A program made the position numbers and the translations under genes. From Paracamarosporium sp. OC-R06-R3 (taxonomy: Eukaryota > Ascomycota > Dothideomycetes > Pleosporales > Didymosphaeriaceae): a stretch of 64,000 bases of DNA. The stretch covers positions 623,305-687,304 of the forward strand of contig JACVRA010000095.1 of the NCBI GenBank assembly GCA_019828545.1, read 5' to 3'. Shown piece by piece: positions 22,365 through 35,099 of the stretch. The notes under the pieces were generated by a model. That model worked only from the letters and a program-made list of their open reading frames with translations. It was not told the origin of the DNA and did not search any database. Position 1 is the first letter of the stretch. Each line of letters starts with the position of its first letter.

Positions 22365-25300
22365 GGCCATTCGATTTTTGGTCGTCTTCTTCAACTTCAA
22401 CCATATTGTCTTGTAATCTGTCTCTCGTTTTCGAATAACTGGACGCTCGTTGCGATCTCTTTGATGGATACACTGCCTTCCATCTCTTTCTAGTGACTAT
22501 TTCGACGGGCGCAGGCGGATACAGTGACCACAGATGTCACTGAGGAAACTACGTGTAATTTTAGATAATGCGATCACGACGGCGTATAGGTGTTTGATCA
22601 AGGTATACGCTGAATGCTGTATGAATGAAAATACCCCACGGGGAAATGTCGTTAATCATCCGTTCAAAAATTCCACTTGCAATTCTAACCGTGCGACAAC
22701 GGGGGACCTCTGCTCCTTTTGTACCATCTGCGTGGTTGCGTTGCACAGTCCGATCGGTGTCCAAGCACCCATCGTACGATTACGGCCCGTGCTCTGCGAC
22801 ACCCTTGTTGCGTCCCTTGCATGCCATGTCATTTTAGGAAGACGTCCGCGCCGATGCGAGATCTCAATGCGAGAGAGCCATCGAGCTCTGCACTGGGCTC
22901 TGGCGTATTTAAATGGCTGCGCATTCCCGGCGTTGCGGTTGTGGGCGGAGTTGGATTTCCCGACCGGGTCGGATAAAGAGAGGTAGTTCGAGGTGGCATG
23001 TGCGTGTCGGAGAGGACGTCCGATGGAAACTACACTGAGAGTATCTGGGAGCTTTGAATAAGAATGAATGGCATGCGCAGTCTTGGGTCACTCTAGACTT
23101 GTAAACTGCATGTACAATCTGCCTCGGGAGTTCTCGATCGAAGCGCCGGGAGAACACTCAATGCATAGGAGTCGAATCCACGCAGGACTATCCCAACATG
23201 GTTTCTATACTCTGAGGATCTGTGATGCAGGACGTGCGCCGTGGTTCAAGAGATGTAGGCGTCAATCCTTACTAGACCAGGGTTACTGTAGTTCTCCCAG
23301 GAAAACGCGACAGCTGGAGTCATCGAGACAAATGAGGAGGTTGGGCTAGTAAGGTGATTTATTCCAACGACGAAGAGCATCCCATGTGGAGAGTTACGAG
23401 GGGGATCAGTTGTACTGGGGTCGGTCTGTGAGAGGGATAGGATCGCCGCTGTTGCGAATGTTGTAGCATGAGATAATAACCACCTGGGGCTGGTAGCATG
23501 GTGCAGGCTGAACTAGCTGGCCGCATATTATCTTGTATCGGTAAATAGTGCGGAGTAAACAGCATTTTCTCTGACGATTGGGGCTGGTGGAAGCCATATG
23601 GAATGTGTACAGAGATTTTTCGACTTCGATAGCAGCTCGAGGTGAGCGGCTTGCAAGTTATTGGTAAGGTTCTGGATTAAATGGTCGATTCGTTATGGGT
23701 GAATGGAAATGGTCTCGAGATGTATGATGTGTCTGGGAAGTGTTGGTTTGAGGTATGATTAGAGAGGGCGGAGCTAATGGATCCAGTGAATCAACGTGTA
23801 AGAGTTTGCTTGGGGATCCGATGGTCTGTGTCGGCGGAGGGTGGTATGTACTGTTACGATGTTCTCAGTGATGCGGCGCCATACAGCGTACCCATCTTTC
23901 TCGGCAAACGCTAATCTATCCTTTGTTGGCTCGATTTCGAAAAGGAGGAGATTTGTTAGAATGCGCTCCAGGTTTCTTATAATTGTACGGACACCTACGT
24001 ATTTACTCCTGCGATAGTCCATCGATGAGGAGCTAGTCTAAATTATGCAAATTTGAGCGAAGTAGCGATTTATTGATCGTGGTTTGGAAATGAAAAGGCC
24101 CAGAAATGATTATAGTTGCTTGCGAGGAGAGTTGCTATAGGCATGATGGAATTCGTGTGAGATGAATCGTGTATCTGGTTTCGATGGTACCAAGCTAAGG
24201 ACTTCCGGTAGTAGATATCTATTCCGCAATTCTCCAATAATAGCTCAAACAATGGACACGGGGCCTTAAGTTGTGACTCGCGTTCAAAGATGGCTAGTAC
24301 CTGGCCACGAAGAACAGATCTATGTACCATTTGAGACGCGTTGAGACGCTCCGAGATCGAATTTGAATATTTTTCTTTATGCTAAGCCGACACGATTGTC
24401 ATAGGATGCTTCGATTCGATGTCGCCAGATTCCCATTTCTATAGAAAAATTATGATATGCTAGATAGAAAATGTATGATTACATTTCTGGCAATGACCCG
24501 CTGTATAATGACCAATTAACAGTGCCTCTTACGACATCTGCACAACAAACGGGTATGCCGGTATTATGGATCACTGGCACCAACAGCGGGTAGGTATTGT
24601 GATATCCTAAGTAGGGTTGCCAAAGCCTAGAGTGGATTAATGCCGTGTGGAAATATTTTGTGGCCTGGTTCACTACTGGAGGTTGTTTTAGGGGCGACTT
24701 TTCGCCTGGTGATTGCGATTGATTGGCATTGACGACTTCCCACTCCACGGAGAGGTAGGTAGTTCACAGACAATATTATCGAACAGAAAACCTTAAAACG
24801 CTCTTCTGGCGCGAATATATCCATGCAAAGTACCTGACCGTTGAAATCGGATGGCCTAACGTGCTTCACAATGACTTTTGACAAATATGCCAACTACGCA
24901 CACTCAAAGCCTCAATAGACTCACCCAAAGAAAAAAGATCACATTGTTGTATGTATTACAGATAAAAAGTTAAACTGAAAACATCTGAAAGCCACATTCT
25001 ATGTTGCAGAATGTTCGATTAGAGAAAAACAAGTGCAGTGAGTCAAACCGCTCGATCTCGTTGTTATCGATAAAACGATTGATTCAACTCAGGTTTATAT
25101 TTGGTTTTGTGCACGTGTATTGGAGTTTGAATAGAAGACATCTCGAAAAGTTGACGGAGTTGAACTTTTATACTAGCACGCTTGCTGCGCCGTAATAGTC
25201 CTTTGCACATCTACGCTTCTCGACAGCATGCTGCATCACCATAACTTATCTCTACCCTTTGTAATCGCAGAGAGACATCAAGAAGATATTGATGCTGCTT

Positions 25301-25921
25301 GAAGTCCAAAAAAACTTGCTTCCTGCTCTTCCTTGATCATGAGAGGGTATCGGCTGGAAATCTCACGCCAGTTGCAGTACCATTATCCAGTTTGGGCGTT
25401 CGTGCATCAGATGATATTTCTGGCACAATTTCCAAGGAACTATTAGTGTATAGCGTGTCTAGGCTCGCTACGCCTCTAAGTTATCTTTTACCAGACATTC
25501 TCTCCCTTACAAATGGATCGTGCTACACCCAAATATGCCTGGAGGGTGTACATGAGATATTGCATGATGCTGCGACTTCCACAAAGGATACTCCAAGTAT
25601 GTAAAATAATCAAGCATGGATGCTCATGGATCTGAAGAACGATGTCGCGAGCTTGTCAGTAGACATGAACAAGTTCGAGTAGCCACGTTCTCTTGAAAGA
25701 GCATCTATGCGAATTACGTAAGCGCTATCTGGATGAGTGTTGGAGGAAGTCTACGTGCCCATGTTAAATGGACACGACTCATACTGTGCTTACAACGCTA
25801 CCGGTAGCCGGCCTCTTTCGTACTGGTATGCGGGGCTGTGTATCTAGGTATAACTTCGCGCACACCACCAACCAAAAAATCTAGACAGACCAAACCTACC
25901 CAAAACCTAGTAGCAACTACC
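22365..25921. other. Gene-poor 3.5 kb border between housekeeping region and biosynthetic cluster
   Basis: No gene I can defend. 23400-25200 is noticeably AT-richer than the flanks. ORFs with mildly protein-like composition are at 24479-24893 (-, two overlapping frames that could be exons of one small gene) and 25299-25604 (+, 101 codons). Neither shows a known domain. No transposase or reverse-transcriptase motif, long terminal repeat or inverted repeat was noticed. Confidence 0.4.
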
Positions 25922-26401
25922 ATGTCTTCTCCAATTCCTGTGATTCTGTGCGGTCGCACCGAGAAAATCGGGGCGGGGGTTATTGTGGCGTTGAAGCCAG
26001 AGTTTGAAGGTACGTACCGATTCCCCTTCGTTTCTCTCCTCTGACATGCGGCTGTAGTTGTTCACTTCATCCTCACACCCGAAGCAGCTAAAACGCAGAT
26101 TCCTGCACTTCTGAAAGGAGAGAAACAAGTCCCGTCAGACTCAGAACTGGGCTCCAAGAATTATGACAAAACCCCAGAAGCAATCCTGCTTGGGGCCGGT
26201 TACAGCGATCAAGTGACTGAAGAGATACGACAAGCTTCTGCAGGTATCAAAAATATTCCTTGGCTGGTACCAGATACTACGAAGCCTGCTCCACCTCTTG
26301 GGCCGGAATATGGCAAGGTCTTGGTGGCTCGTATCAAGGAGACAGTGAAGGATCTAAGTGAAAAGGGAAAGATGTCAGAGGATGCACTTATATGGTACTA
26401 A
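25922..26401 (+). CDS. Small conserved fungal protein of unknown function at cluster border
   Basis: Exons 25922-26009 and 26058-26401 give 143 residues. The N-terminus MSSPIPVILCGRTEKIGAGV looks like the first beta-strand, glycine-turn and helix of a Rossmann-type fold. It continues VVHFILTPEAAKTQIPALL, PEAILLGAGYSDQVTEE and EYGKVLVARIKETVKDLSEK. No signal peptide or membrane segment. I do not know its activity. The 48-nt intron has a GTACGT donor and CTGTAG acceptor. It converges on P450-1 with 245 nt between the stops, so it may mark the left edge of the cluster or be an unrelated neighbour. Confidence 0.75.
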
Positions 26402-26646
26402 TTGAGACAAAAAATAGACGAATCAAGGACATGACGATATGCTATGTGTTTGATGGATCTTTTATTGAATGTGCATTGTTCCGATCTAGAGTCTATTCGA
26501 CTATGCTTTGCATTCAGGTAGATGTAGTCTGTGCTAGCGTTGTTGCCTTGAACCGCAGGATGTTCTAGCGCAAGTCTACCCGTAGTGCAGACGGGCATAC
26601 TAGTTAACAGTCGACCCACAAGGCCCTGCACTCATTGACGCTACGT

Positions 26647-28389
26647 CTAAGTTACAAGGACCCTAACACCCTGGCTCCCCTTGTAAGGGAACGGTACAAA
26701 ATAAGTCGAAGCCATGTCAACATCTTTCCTGTCTGTGTCGTATAGTTCTAACTTGAAGTTCCGGAAAACGCCGGCGATCGTATGCGTAAGCACAGCATAA
26801 GCAAAGTTCATCCCAATGCAACTTCGAGGACCTCTGCCAAAGACGACTAGATACCTATTGAGATTGCGCCCCTTCGAGGTCACGGGATTGTTCAACCAGC
26901 GCTCTGGGATGAACTCATTAGGGTCGGGGAATACATCTGGGGATCGCAATTGAAAGTAGTTGGACATTCCGAATGGCGTATTCGCTGGAATGGTATAGTT
27001 GTGGTACTGGATGGGACCATGGGGGTTGAGGCGCGTCAGACGTTCGGAGACGCCATAGGACATTCTCAGCGCTGGCGATGTGATCAACCAAGTGTCCACA
27101 TGTCAGAAACATATGACTTACATTCCTTGATCACTGCCTCGAGATAGGGCAGTTTCTCCAGCTCAGTGAGCGATGGAAAATTGTTGGGGTCGGGTATAGC
27201 CTCTACAAGCTCTTTGTGCAGTCGTTCGTAGACCTCCGGCTTCGTTGCGATCCAGAAACTTGCCACGGTCAGGGTACTCTTCGTCGTGTCGATACCGGCA
27301 GCTGTGATGCTAGCAGCCTCGTGGTAGAGCAGCTTCTGTGAAACACTCTTGTCCCGATATAGGTCGGACTGTAGAAGCTCATGGAAAACGGTCCGGTGGC
27401 TTACGGACTGATGTGTGTCATTGTCGCCAGTGGCAATTCGTTTGACTTGATTCCTCAGCTCCTATATGAACCGAATTCAGCGTCGCATTCTATTTGAAAC
27501 CCTCATAGTTCACATGATCTACTTACCCCGTGGAACTCAAAAATAGCTTTCATCGATGGATTTAATATGCCAACGATCCACTCAGGTGCCATACGTAAGA
27601 ACTTGCCAAGCCAAGGAAAATGCTGCACCAGGGGCAAGGCCAACGCTATCTCATGGATGGCACTCGTAAACGGAGCTCGGAACTCGGAGCAATCCAGGAA
27701 GTCATATGTCAATGCGTAGGTGTACCAGCTCAAACAGTCGGCCACGAGCGCGCCCCAAGCTTCTTTTGCATAGAGAACGTTACCTGTATCTTTGTATTGC
27801 GCTGTGAAAATACTGCTGAGCTTCTCTACTCGGCTTCGGATGTAGGGACTAAACTCTATCACCTTTTGCCTGGTGAAGAAGGGACTGACGGCCGTTCGTC
27901 GCCGATGATGTAAATCATGGTCGATTGTATCAAAGTTTGATAGCGGAATTCCAAAGCGGTCTTGCAGGTATGTCATTTTGCTGTAGCGTGACTTGGTGTT
28001 GTACAGCTCTTCGTAGAATTCTGCATCGTAGATGTGTATCTCCCAAGGTGATATCCGTATGATTGGACCTGGACCGGTCAGTAATCTGGACAGTCTCTGG
28101 TAGTGCACAATGAAACTTGCGAAGAACGTATAGACTCACCATATTGTCTGTGCCACTTTTCAATTTGATGGATGAACTGTCCTCTCTTGCAAACTTCCCA
28201 GTACACTTCATGCCATCCTGTAACAGCTGCAAGTTTCGAACCTGGAAAGTGGGCAATGGGACTCAGGAACAAGCGGTATACACTCAAGCTGATCACATAG
28301 ATTATCATCACCAGTATGATACCCTCGGGAAAAGGTTTCATGCCAAAGACCAAGGACGTCTTCAGACTGTCGGCGCTGAATTGCTCCAT
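26647..28389 (-). CDS. Cytochrome P450 monooxygenase (P450-1, TRI4/CYP58-like)
   Basis: Membrane-bound haem monooxygenase, probably oxidising the polyketide. Exons 28140-28389, 27527-28068, 27122-27461 and 26647-27071 give 518 residues. An N-terminal anchor (GIILVMIIYVISLSVYRLFL) leads to a proline-rich hinge (SPIAHFPGSKL). The I-helix oxygen-binding motif is AAGIDTTKST. The ExxR motif ESLR is created across the last intron. PERW and the haem loop FGRGPRSCIGM (Cys462) are intact. Met at 28389 was chosen over 28446 because it places the anchor at the usual distance. Exon 2 has the same length and phase as in P450-3, pointing to duplication. Next P450-2 follows in tandem on the same strand, 1.3 kb upstream. 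Substrate unknown. Confidence 0.9.
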
Positions 28390-29683
28390 GCTGTTGAACT
28401 TCAACGAGGTAAAAGCAGCACTTTGACAAACTAGCTCTTTGATCAAGACAACTGACTGACTTCATCTCCAGGTGTTGAGGTCCCAGATTAGAAGATTGCA
28501 GCCTCGTGATCAACACGGCCCTGTGTAACCTCATCTATCCGTGTACTACGAACGGCTTATCTTCTGGATGAATCAGTAGTCTCAGGCTCCACTTGAGACG
28601 ATCACAGAATTCCAATTAATCGGATATCATTATGAATGTACGGTGAGCTGGCTTCTTACATGCATCTAGGTAACAAAGAATAGTATTGTGCGACATAGAT
28701 ATTGTTCCAGGCTTCCAGCTGTCTTACTTGCACTTGATCCACACCCAGATACCGAAATCCTTGTTAGAGAGATTTAGAACCGACACGAAGGATCGGTGAA
28801 GGAATGAACGCCACACGGGCGCATCCGGCGTTTCCTGCTTACATCGTGCGGGGTTACATCTAGTTTTGGGGGTATTTGTTGGGGCTTGTGGCTGATGTCT
28901 ACCTAGTGGGGTGCCCCATGCTGTCACCCGAGATGCTTGCGTCGCATCACGCCTCGCATTATGATATTCGCAAAGACGCCTCTCAATGGTGTGCATTTAC
29001 GAGGTATCGGTCGCACACCCGAGGCGTAAAGTGGGTCCCATCAACCGATCAACTCAAATCTAAGTACGCCTTGAACGTAAGCTGAAATGGCACATGGATG
29101 AACCTCCTTCGCTAGATAAGAACATCTCGTATGCTATATTCATTTTGGTAGGATACGCGTCTCAATGCATGCAGGTATACACCTCAGGCCTACCTTGTGT
29201 GACCAGCAGTTTCTCAGGGTCTGCATGGTTCCCATCAAAGACACAATTAGACTACCGACAGTGACAAAGACTTTTGATCTCTCAGAATAATTCAAAGGCA
29301 TGTTCGATTCTGGCGGAGCATTCTAGGCGGATTTTGCGAGGCATTTATTAGAGTTATGTGTAGACCTGAACTCGGACGAAGAATGGCCCGCGAATCACAG
29401 CGACAGTTAGATCATCAACTTCATCGTATAACACACAAGAGACAAAGATGGTAAAAAGCATGAGGTCTGAGTCCGCATCATTTTTCGATTCATGTGAATT
29501 CGATAAATCTAAGCTTGACCAGTGATTCCACGCGACTCGGAAATCGTAACATCGTGAGCAAACCTTGTGATTTCAACACCATCCAGTACAACTCCCATAT
29601 AACCCAATACCGTCTCAGTCCGACTCCGCCGCAATCCACCGCGCTTCAAATACAACTTCCTCCTCGCCTTTCCGAATGTTTAC
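28390..29683. other. Intergenic between tandem P450 genes
   Basis: 1.3 kb holding the P450-1 promoter and the P450-2 3' region. No gene, repeat or defined element was recognised. Confidence 0.4.
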
Positions 29684-31302
29684 TTACCCAATCATAATCC
29701 TTACCCCCTTTGAATCCTCCACAGGATGGCCTGACAGATACTCAGCCGCCATATCAACGTCCTTCCTACCCGTCTCATAAAGCCTCATCCCATCTACCCT
29801 TCGGAAAAGCGTCGCGAACCCAACCTGGATCTCGGCCATGGCAAGGTTCATCCCCACACACATCCTGGCGCCCTTGGAAAACGTGACTTGGTACTTGGAC
29901 ATGAGATTTCCGTTGGACGCTTTGGCAGGCTGCAAGGTTCCCTCTGCATCCGTAGTGGGCATCCAGCGCTCGGGGTCAAAGACATTAGGGTCGGGGAAGA
30001 TGTCTGGATGGCGGAGCTGGAGATAAGTTGACATGCCGACTGGGGTTCCAGGGGGGATAGCATAGCCTTTGTAGTATATAACCTCTGTGCGGTTGACGCG
30101 GGGTGAGCGTTGGGGAATTCCGTACGAGAGACGCAAGCCCTCCTGAATCACGGCGTTCAGGTACGGTAGTTTCTCGAGGGTCAGGAGCGAAGGCGGAACC
30201 TTGACGTCTGGGATTGCCTCGACGAGTTCGTTGCGGAGACGCTGGTGAATGGCTGGATTGGCGAGCACGTGGAAGGTAGCGACTGAGAGGGTGTTCTTTG
30301 TTGTCTCGATTCCTCCGCCCAAGAGACCAAGGGCTTCGTGTTCCAGCAGCTCGAGAGACAGATCCTTGTTTTTGATCTCGGACTGTAGAAGCTCGTGGAA
30401 CACGGTGCGGTGAGAGACGTTTTTGTCGCCACTGTTTTCGCCGCTCACCACTTTGGACACTTGCTTCCTGACGTCTTTTTGAAAGTCGAAGATGTCACCC
30501 ATCGGTGGGTTAATCTTTCGGACTATTGCATCTGGGAGCGTCTGCATCAGAGTGAGTAGCCATGGAAAATGCACCGCAGCGTGAACGCTTTTCGCTAGTT
30601 TCACTATGGCCGAGGTATAAGGGGCCACAAAGTCTGGATAGCGGAGGTAGTCGAACGGATGAGCCATGGCATACCAAGTGATGGCATCTGCAGTGTAGGC
30701 TCCAAATGCCTCGTTCATGTTGGCGGCTTTACCCTTACCAGCGTATTCGGAAAGTAGGATGTCGGCAAGGGTATCGGCGCGCACCTGTACTTCAGGACTG
30801 TAGTTCAGGATACGCTGACGAGCAAAGAATGGCGCAAGAGCCGCTCTGCGGCGCTGATGCGTATGATGATTGATAGTATCAAAAGTCGAAAGTGGGAGAG
30901 CCAGGCGAAATCGAAGCTTTTCGTACTTGTCTGACTGGACTTTGTTGTTGTATATGTTTTCGTAGAAGTCTGCATCGTAGATGTGAACCTCCCATGGGTT
31001 GATGCGGATGATGGGGCCTGTGAGAAATTATTAGCTCTACTCGCAGCATCCTGATCTGATTGTCACGGACCATATTGTTGATGCCATTTCTCCACTGCAA
31101 ACATGAACTGTCCACCCTTGACAACATCGTACCACACCTCTACCCATCCAGTCGCAATCGATAACTTTGGTCCAGGAATTTTCCTGAGTGGGGAGAAGTA
31201 GATGCGGTAGATCCCAAGTACAACTGGGTAGACAACAACACCCACAGTGAACAACAGGATAACCAACGAAGAAGGGTTATTGAGAATAGTAGGCAGCTCC
31301 AT
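29684..31302 (-). CDS. Cytochrome P450 monooxygenase (P450-2, TRI4/CYP58-like)
   Basis: Two exons, 31071-31302 and 29684-31017, give 521 residues. The anchor is SLVILLFTVGVVVYPVVLGI, followed by the hinge SPLRKIPGPKL. Then GPIIRINPWEVHIYDADF, I-helix GGGIETTKNT, ExxR motif EGLR, PERW, and haem loop FSKGARMCVGM (Cys464). The single intron sits at the same point and phase (after Tyr-Gly) as in the other two P450s; the two downstream introns of P450-1 are absent. The donor is GTCCGT, weaker than consensus. The start at 31302 lies in CCATGG; an in-frame Met at 31323 is less likely. It is divergent from the FSH-type hydrolase (649 nt), so the pair could be co-regulated. Confidence 0.9.
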
Positions 31303-31951
31303 GGTTGCAGATGTGTGTATCACTGAGTCTGAAGTGGAAATTCAAATTTTTCTAAGACGCAAGAGAGCACAACTCGCGAGCAGTGCAGCAGCACCCAGGC
31401 TCCCCATTTCTCTGGGGATACCTCAGACCCGGAATACATTGCATCTGCTTGAAACACTGCATATTACACGTGAATCAGCGCGGATGGATGTCTACAGCTA
31501 AGATGCGGCAAGGCCGCCAGACCGCTGCAGTTGGTGGCGTACTGGGTTATCGCGGCTGCCTATGCTCGTGCAGGCGGGTCCATGCCACCATTCTTTTCGT
31601 TGCACAAATGGTGGTTATCAGCTATTTCCCCATTTGGGGCGTACTTACGATAGCATGGTCGAGGTGGCTATACATCTTGTCTCGTCGTGATAAGCTCAGC
31701 TTCAACCGAGTGATGTGCATAAGCTTATCGTTACACACAAATCTGCCGACGTGTTTCGCTTGTGAATGCGAGATGTAGGTACATGGATTGTTTACTCGTA
31801 AAAAAACGATACACTTAGTCAGCGGTCGACAGAGATCTGCGGTTCACTATGTGACGGGGCAGGCAGAACATGCACTGAAATTGCATATCTGCTTTTGCTA
31901 GAGTTGCCTTCCTAAGAGCTACGGCGATCAAACAGTCGAACCTTCTTCAAG
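31303..31951. promoter_or_regulatory. Divergent promoter, P450-2 / serine hydrolase
   Basis: 649 nt between two start codons facing apart. Short ORFs here lack coding character. No palindromic zinc-cluster site could be assigned with confidence. Confidence 0.45.
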
Positions 31952-32940
31952 ATGCGTGTCTTGTGCCTCCACGGAATGGGAACGAATGCTCGAATTTTTG
32001 CTCAGCAAACTGGTGAGTCCCTTCTCAGTCTCATTCTTCGCAGGAAAATGCTAACTGGATCTTCATAGAACCATTCCGTGCTCTTCTCTCGCCCCATCAT
32101 GAGTTCGTCTTCATAGACGGTCCAACACCCTGTACCGCAGCCCCAGAAGTAGAAGACTTCTTCCCAGACCAGAAATACCTCTGCTGGTACAGCCCCCATG
32201 ACCCTCGCTCCTCGCTCAGAAACTCACTCTCCACCTTCAGGTACAACACTCCGTCTGCAGACAAAGTCGCAGCCGCACACAAACACATTCTCAGCATCGT
32301 CAAAGAAAAGGGCCCCTTCGATGCCATAATGGGCTTCAGTCAAGGCGCCGCCCTAGCAGCGTCCATGATTCTCCACCAGCTCACCACGCCGACTGGCGCG
32401 CCCCTCTTCCGCGCCGCAATCTTCATATGCTCCCCGCTGCCCTTCTCAAGTAACCTCTGGAACGGCATCGACACGCGCCGCTACTTTGGCTCTCCCGCAC
32501 GCATCCCCAATCCTGTGCGTCAAGACTGCCCCACGCGGATCCCCGACTACCTCGTTACCGATCCGCGTTATCTCCGTGGCGAGGAGTACTTCGAGGAGGA
32601 GGATAGAAAGATTAATTCTCTTCACGCAGAGCACATGGCTGAGTCAGATACCGACGAGTCTTCGCGGGGCTCGTCCAGGTCGGTATCACCGGTGCCCACG
32701 CACGCTTCGCAGCCTTGGTACCAGATGTTCCATCATACCAGCGACGAAGTTCGCATCGAGATTCCCACCGTCAATATCATCGGGATGAAGGACCAGTGGC
32801 GTTTGCACAGTAAGGATGTGGTTGAGCTGTGCAACAAAAGCGACAGGATCGTTTTTGAACATAATGGAGGACATGAGATCCCGAGGAATGTGAGCGAGGA
32901 GATTTGCGATCTCGTGGAAGACCTTTTCTTAAGATGCTAG
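31952..32940 (+). CDS. FSH1-family serine hydrolase (LovG-like)
   Basis: Alpha/beta hydrolase of the family-of-serine-hydrolases type. Exons 31952-32012 and 32069-32940 give 310 residues. The first strand MRVLCLHGMGTNARIF carries the oxyanion-hole HG motif. The nucleophile is in GFSQGAALAAS (Ser111), the acid in GMKDQW (Asp262) and the base in GGHEIP (His289). A Ser/Asp/Glu-rich loop (about residues 190-230) is longer than in yeast Fsh1. In several fungal highly reducing PKS clusters (LovG for lovastatin) such proteins release the chain from the ACP; the PKS here has no thioesterase, so that role is inferred. It converges on the MFS gene, 189 nt between stops. Confidence 0.87.
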
Positions 32941-33129
32941 ACCGATAGATGTTTCTTATTCATGTTTGTCGCGTTACTGCGTTTTATACACTTGCTTTCA
33001 GATAGCACGATTCTCAAATAGAATTACAGAAAGCCTCCTCACTCTCTAGTCTATTACATGTTACATTTCATGGAAGAAAGCAAGAAGTATAAACAAGTCC
33101 TCGATTCATATCGCTCAAACCCGTGATCC

Positions 33130-35099
33130 TCATTTCTTAGAAAGCCTCTGGAGCTTCAGCGGAAGGGCCGAAAGGAAAGCTAATCCCGCAAGAGCAATGG
33201 CCAGTGCCCAAGCCGCCCGTAGACCATCCATGTACGCATGCTGGATTCCAACGAACTGCTCAGGAGAGAAATTATGCTGCAAATCCGTAGCTCCGGTGGC
33301 AAGTACTGCAGCAGGGTCTACATCGGGTACGTAAACACCGAGCTTGACCAACATTTGGTTGGTGAAAATGCTTTGGGCTGCTGAGACGGACATAGCACCA
33401 GACACGAGTTGAAAAACTGGTAAGAGTCAGCCATATTGTAATGTCTTTTAGATAGACAAACATACATAGCACGATGGCTGTCACTACAGAGATATCTGCA
33501 GGTGTCGAGAGTGACTGCGAGACAGTGAGGGGGATCTGGATACACGTTCCGACGCCTAGGCCAACGAGAGCCTGGTAGCTAAGATACCTCGCCGAATTGG
33601 AATCAGCCTCCAATGTATAAAGCAAACCAGCGCCAATAGCAATGAAGGCGCTTCCCGTGAGGAGAAACAGCAGGAAGTATTGAACTCTTGGGAGTAGGTG
33701 TCCACTTGCGACTGCGAATAGAGCTGCTGAGGCTTAGCACTGTTTGGAGACCTCACGAACTGGGTTGGTCAAAACGTACAAGATGCTAGTATAAGTGGTA
33801 AATTCTTTATCCCACTTTGACTCGGCGACGAGCCCTTGACAGCTTGGAAATAGAGTGGGAGATTGTATACGAGAAGAAAATTACCCGAGTTCATTCTGTT
33901 CAGAGCTGTCAGCAGGTCTCAATCGATCAGCAGTGGAAAATACTTACAAAAAGATGAAGATGCAGCACCACGCCACGTGTTTCTGGCCTAGGAGCCGGAA
34001 GACAAGGGATGCCCTCTCTTTCTGATACCATTGGATAAACACGAATGCAATTGTCAATAAGACCCATACGACCAGTGTTCCAATGACTGCAGAGGATTCC
34101 CAAGTCTTCCTGACGCCCGCCCATTCGAGTGCCAGGATGTAGCACACCAGAGAGGCCAGGCCAACGAAGGCGCCAGGCAAGTCCATCTGCAATAACTTTT
34201 CTTTTATCGAGGCTGGAACCGGTCTAGCGGAAGAAGGCGTATGGAAAAGGATCAGAAGAAGAAGCAATGATGCTGCTCCAATTGGAAGGTCTAGAACAAC
34301 GTCAGTGTCGTGCAAAGCTGGGCCAGATCCCACTTACTGATGTAGAAACACCATCTCCAAGACACCTTCTCAGTGAACACACCACCGAGAAGAGGCCCGG
34401 CGACGCTCGCACAGCTGAATACTGCCCCAATCCATCCAATGAATGCAGCGACGCGCGCCGGCTCGACGATGTGGGCAATAATTGTGTAGCAGCCACCGGT
34501 GATGCCCGCTCCACCCAATCCTTGTATCGCGCGGCCTACAATCAACGCGGTGCTATTAGGAGAGACTGCGCAAAGGAGACTCCCAATTTCGAATATAGCC
34601 ACAGATACGAAGAACGACGTCTTTAGTGGAAAGTACTTGTATATCTTGCCCCAGGCCGATTGGAAGATGGCCAGGGTGATGAAGAATGCGGACCCGTACC
34701 ATCCGACCTGTTCTAGACTGTGGAAGTCCTGCGTGATGCGTGGGATTGCTGTAGCCACAATAGTCTGTCGGGTGTGTTAACCGTGTGTGGTGGGTCCAAA
34801 GAGGTCATGTGATGGAGGAGGGCTTACCATGTCCAGCGCTACCTGATGCACCAATTAGTTCTCGTTCAGTGAGACAGAATACGGAGAGCACGTACCAGGA
34901 ACATGCTCAGCAGCAGCGCCGAGAAGACGCCATACAGCTTGAATCCAGTCAGGTATTCGCCCTGTGGCAGAAGTTGCTCCTCCCCTTCCTTATCGCCCTC
35001 TTCAATACGGCTGTCGAGCGGCTGCAGCTCCAAGGCTTCAACACTTTCGGAGGGCGGGCCGGGCTCGTGGCCGCGGGGGGTGCTGTTTTGGAGAGTCAT
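33130..35099 (-). CDS. MFS efflux transporter (DHA14-like)
   Basis: Probable proton-driven drug/toxin exporter of the plasma membrane. Seven exons: 34896-35099, 34828-34842, 34338-34764, 33948-34290, 33780-33895, 33466-33726 and 33130-33416, giving 550 residues. The cytosolic N-terminus is acidic. TM1 is interrupted by a 15-nt microexon (VALDM), after which [14 protein letters not shown] continues the DHA signature. Other family landmarks are [28 protein letters not shown] and the long final loop before the last TM. The exon 6 acceptor is ambiguous between three in-frame AGs at 33727-33735; the middle-placed CTCAG was used. It is divergent from the FAD oxidase gene. Likely exports the cluster product or gives self-protection. 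Confidence 0.88.

Noticed and set aside
23161..23190. GTCGAATCC resembling a tRNA T-loop
   Set aside because: No matching acceptor stem or anticodon arm could be built around it.
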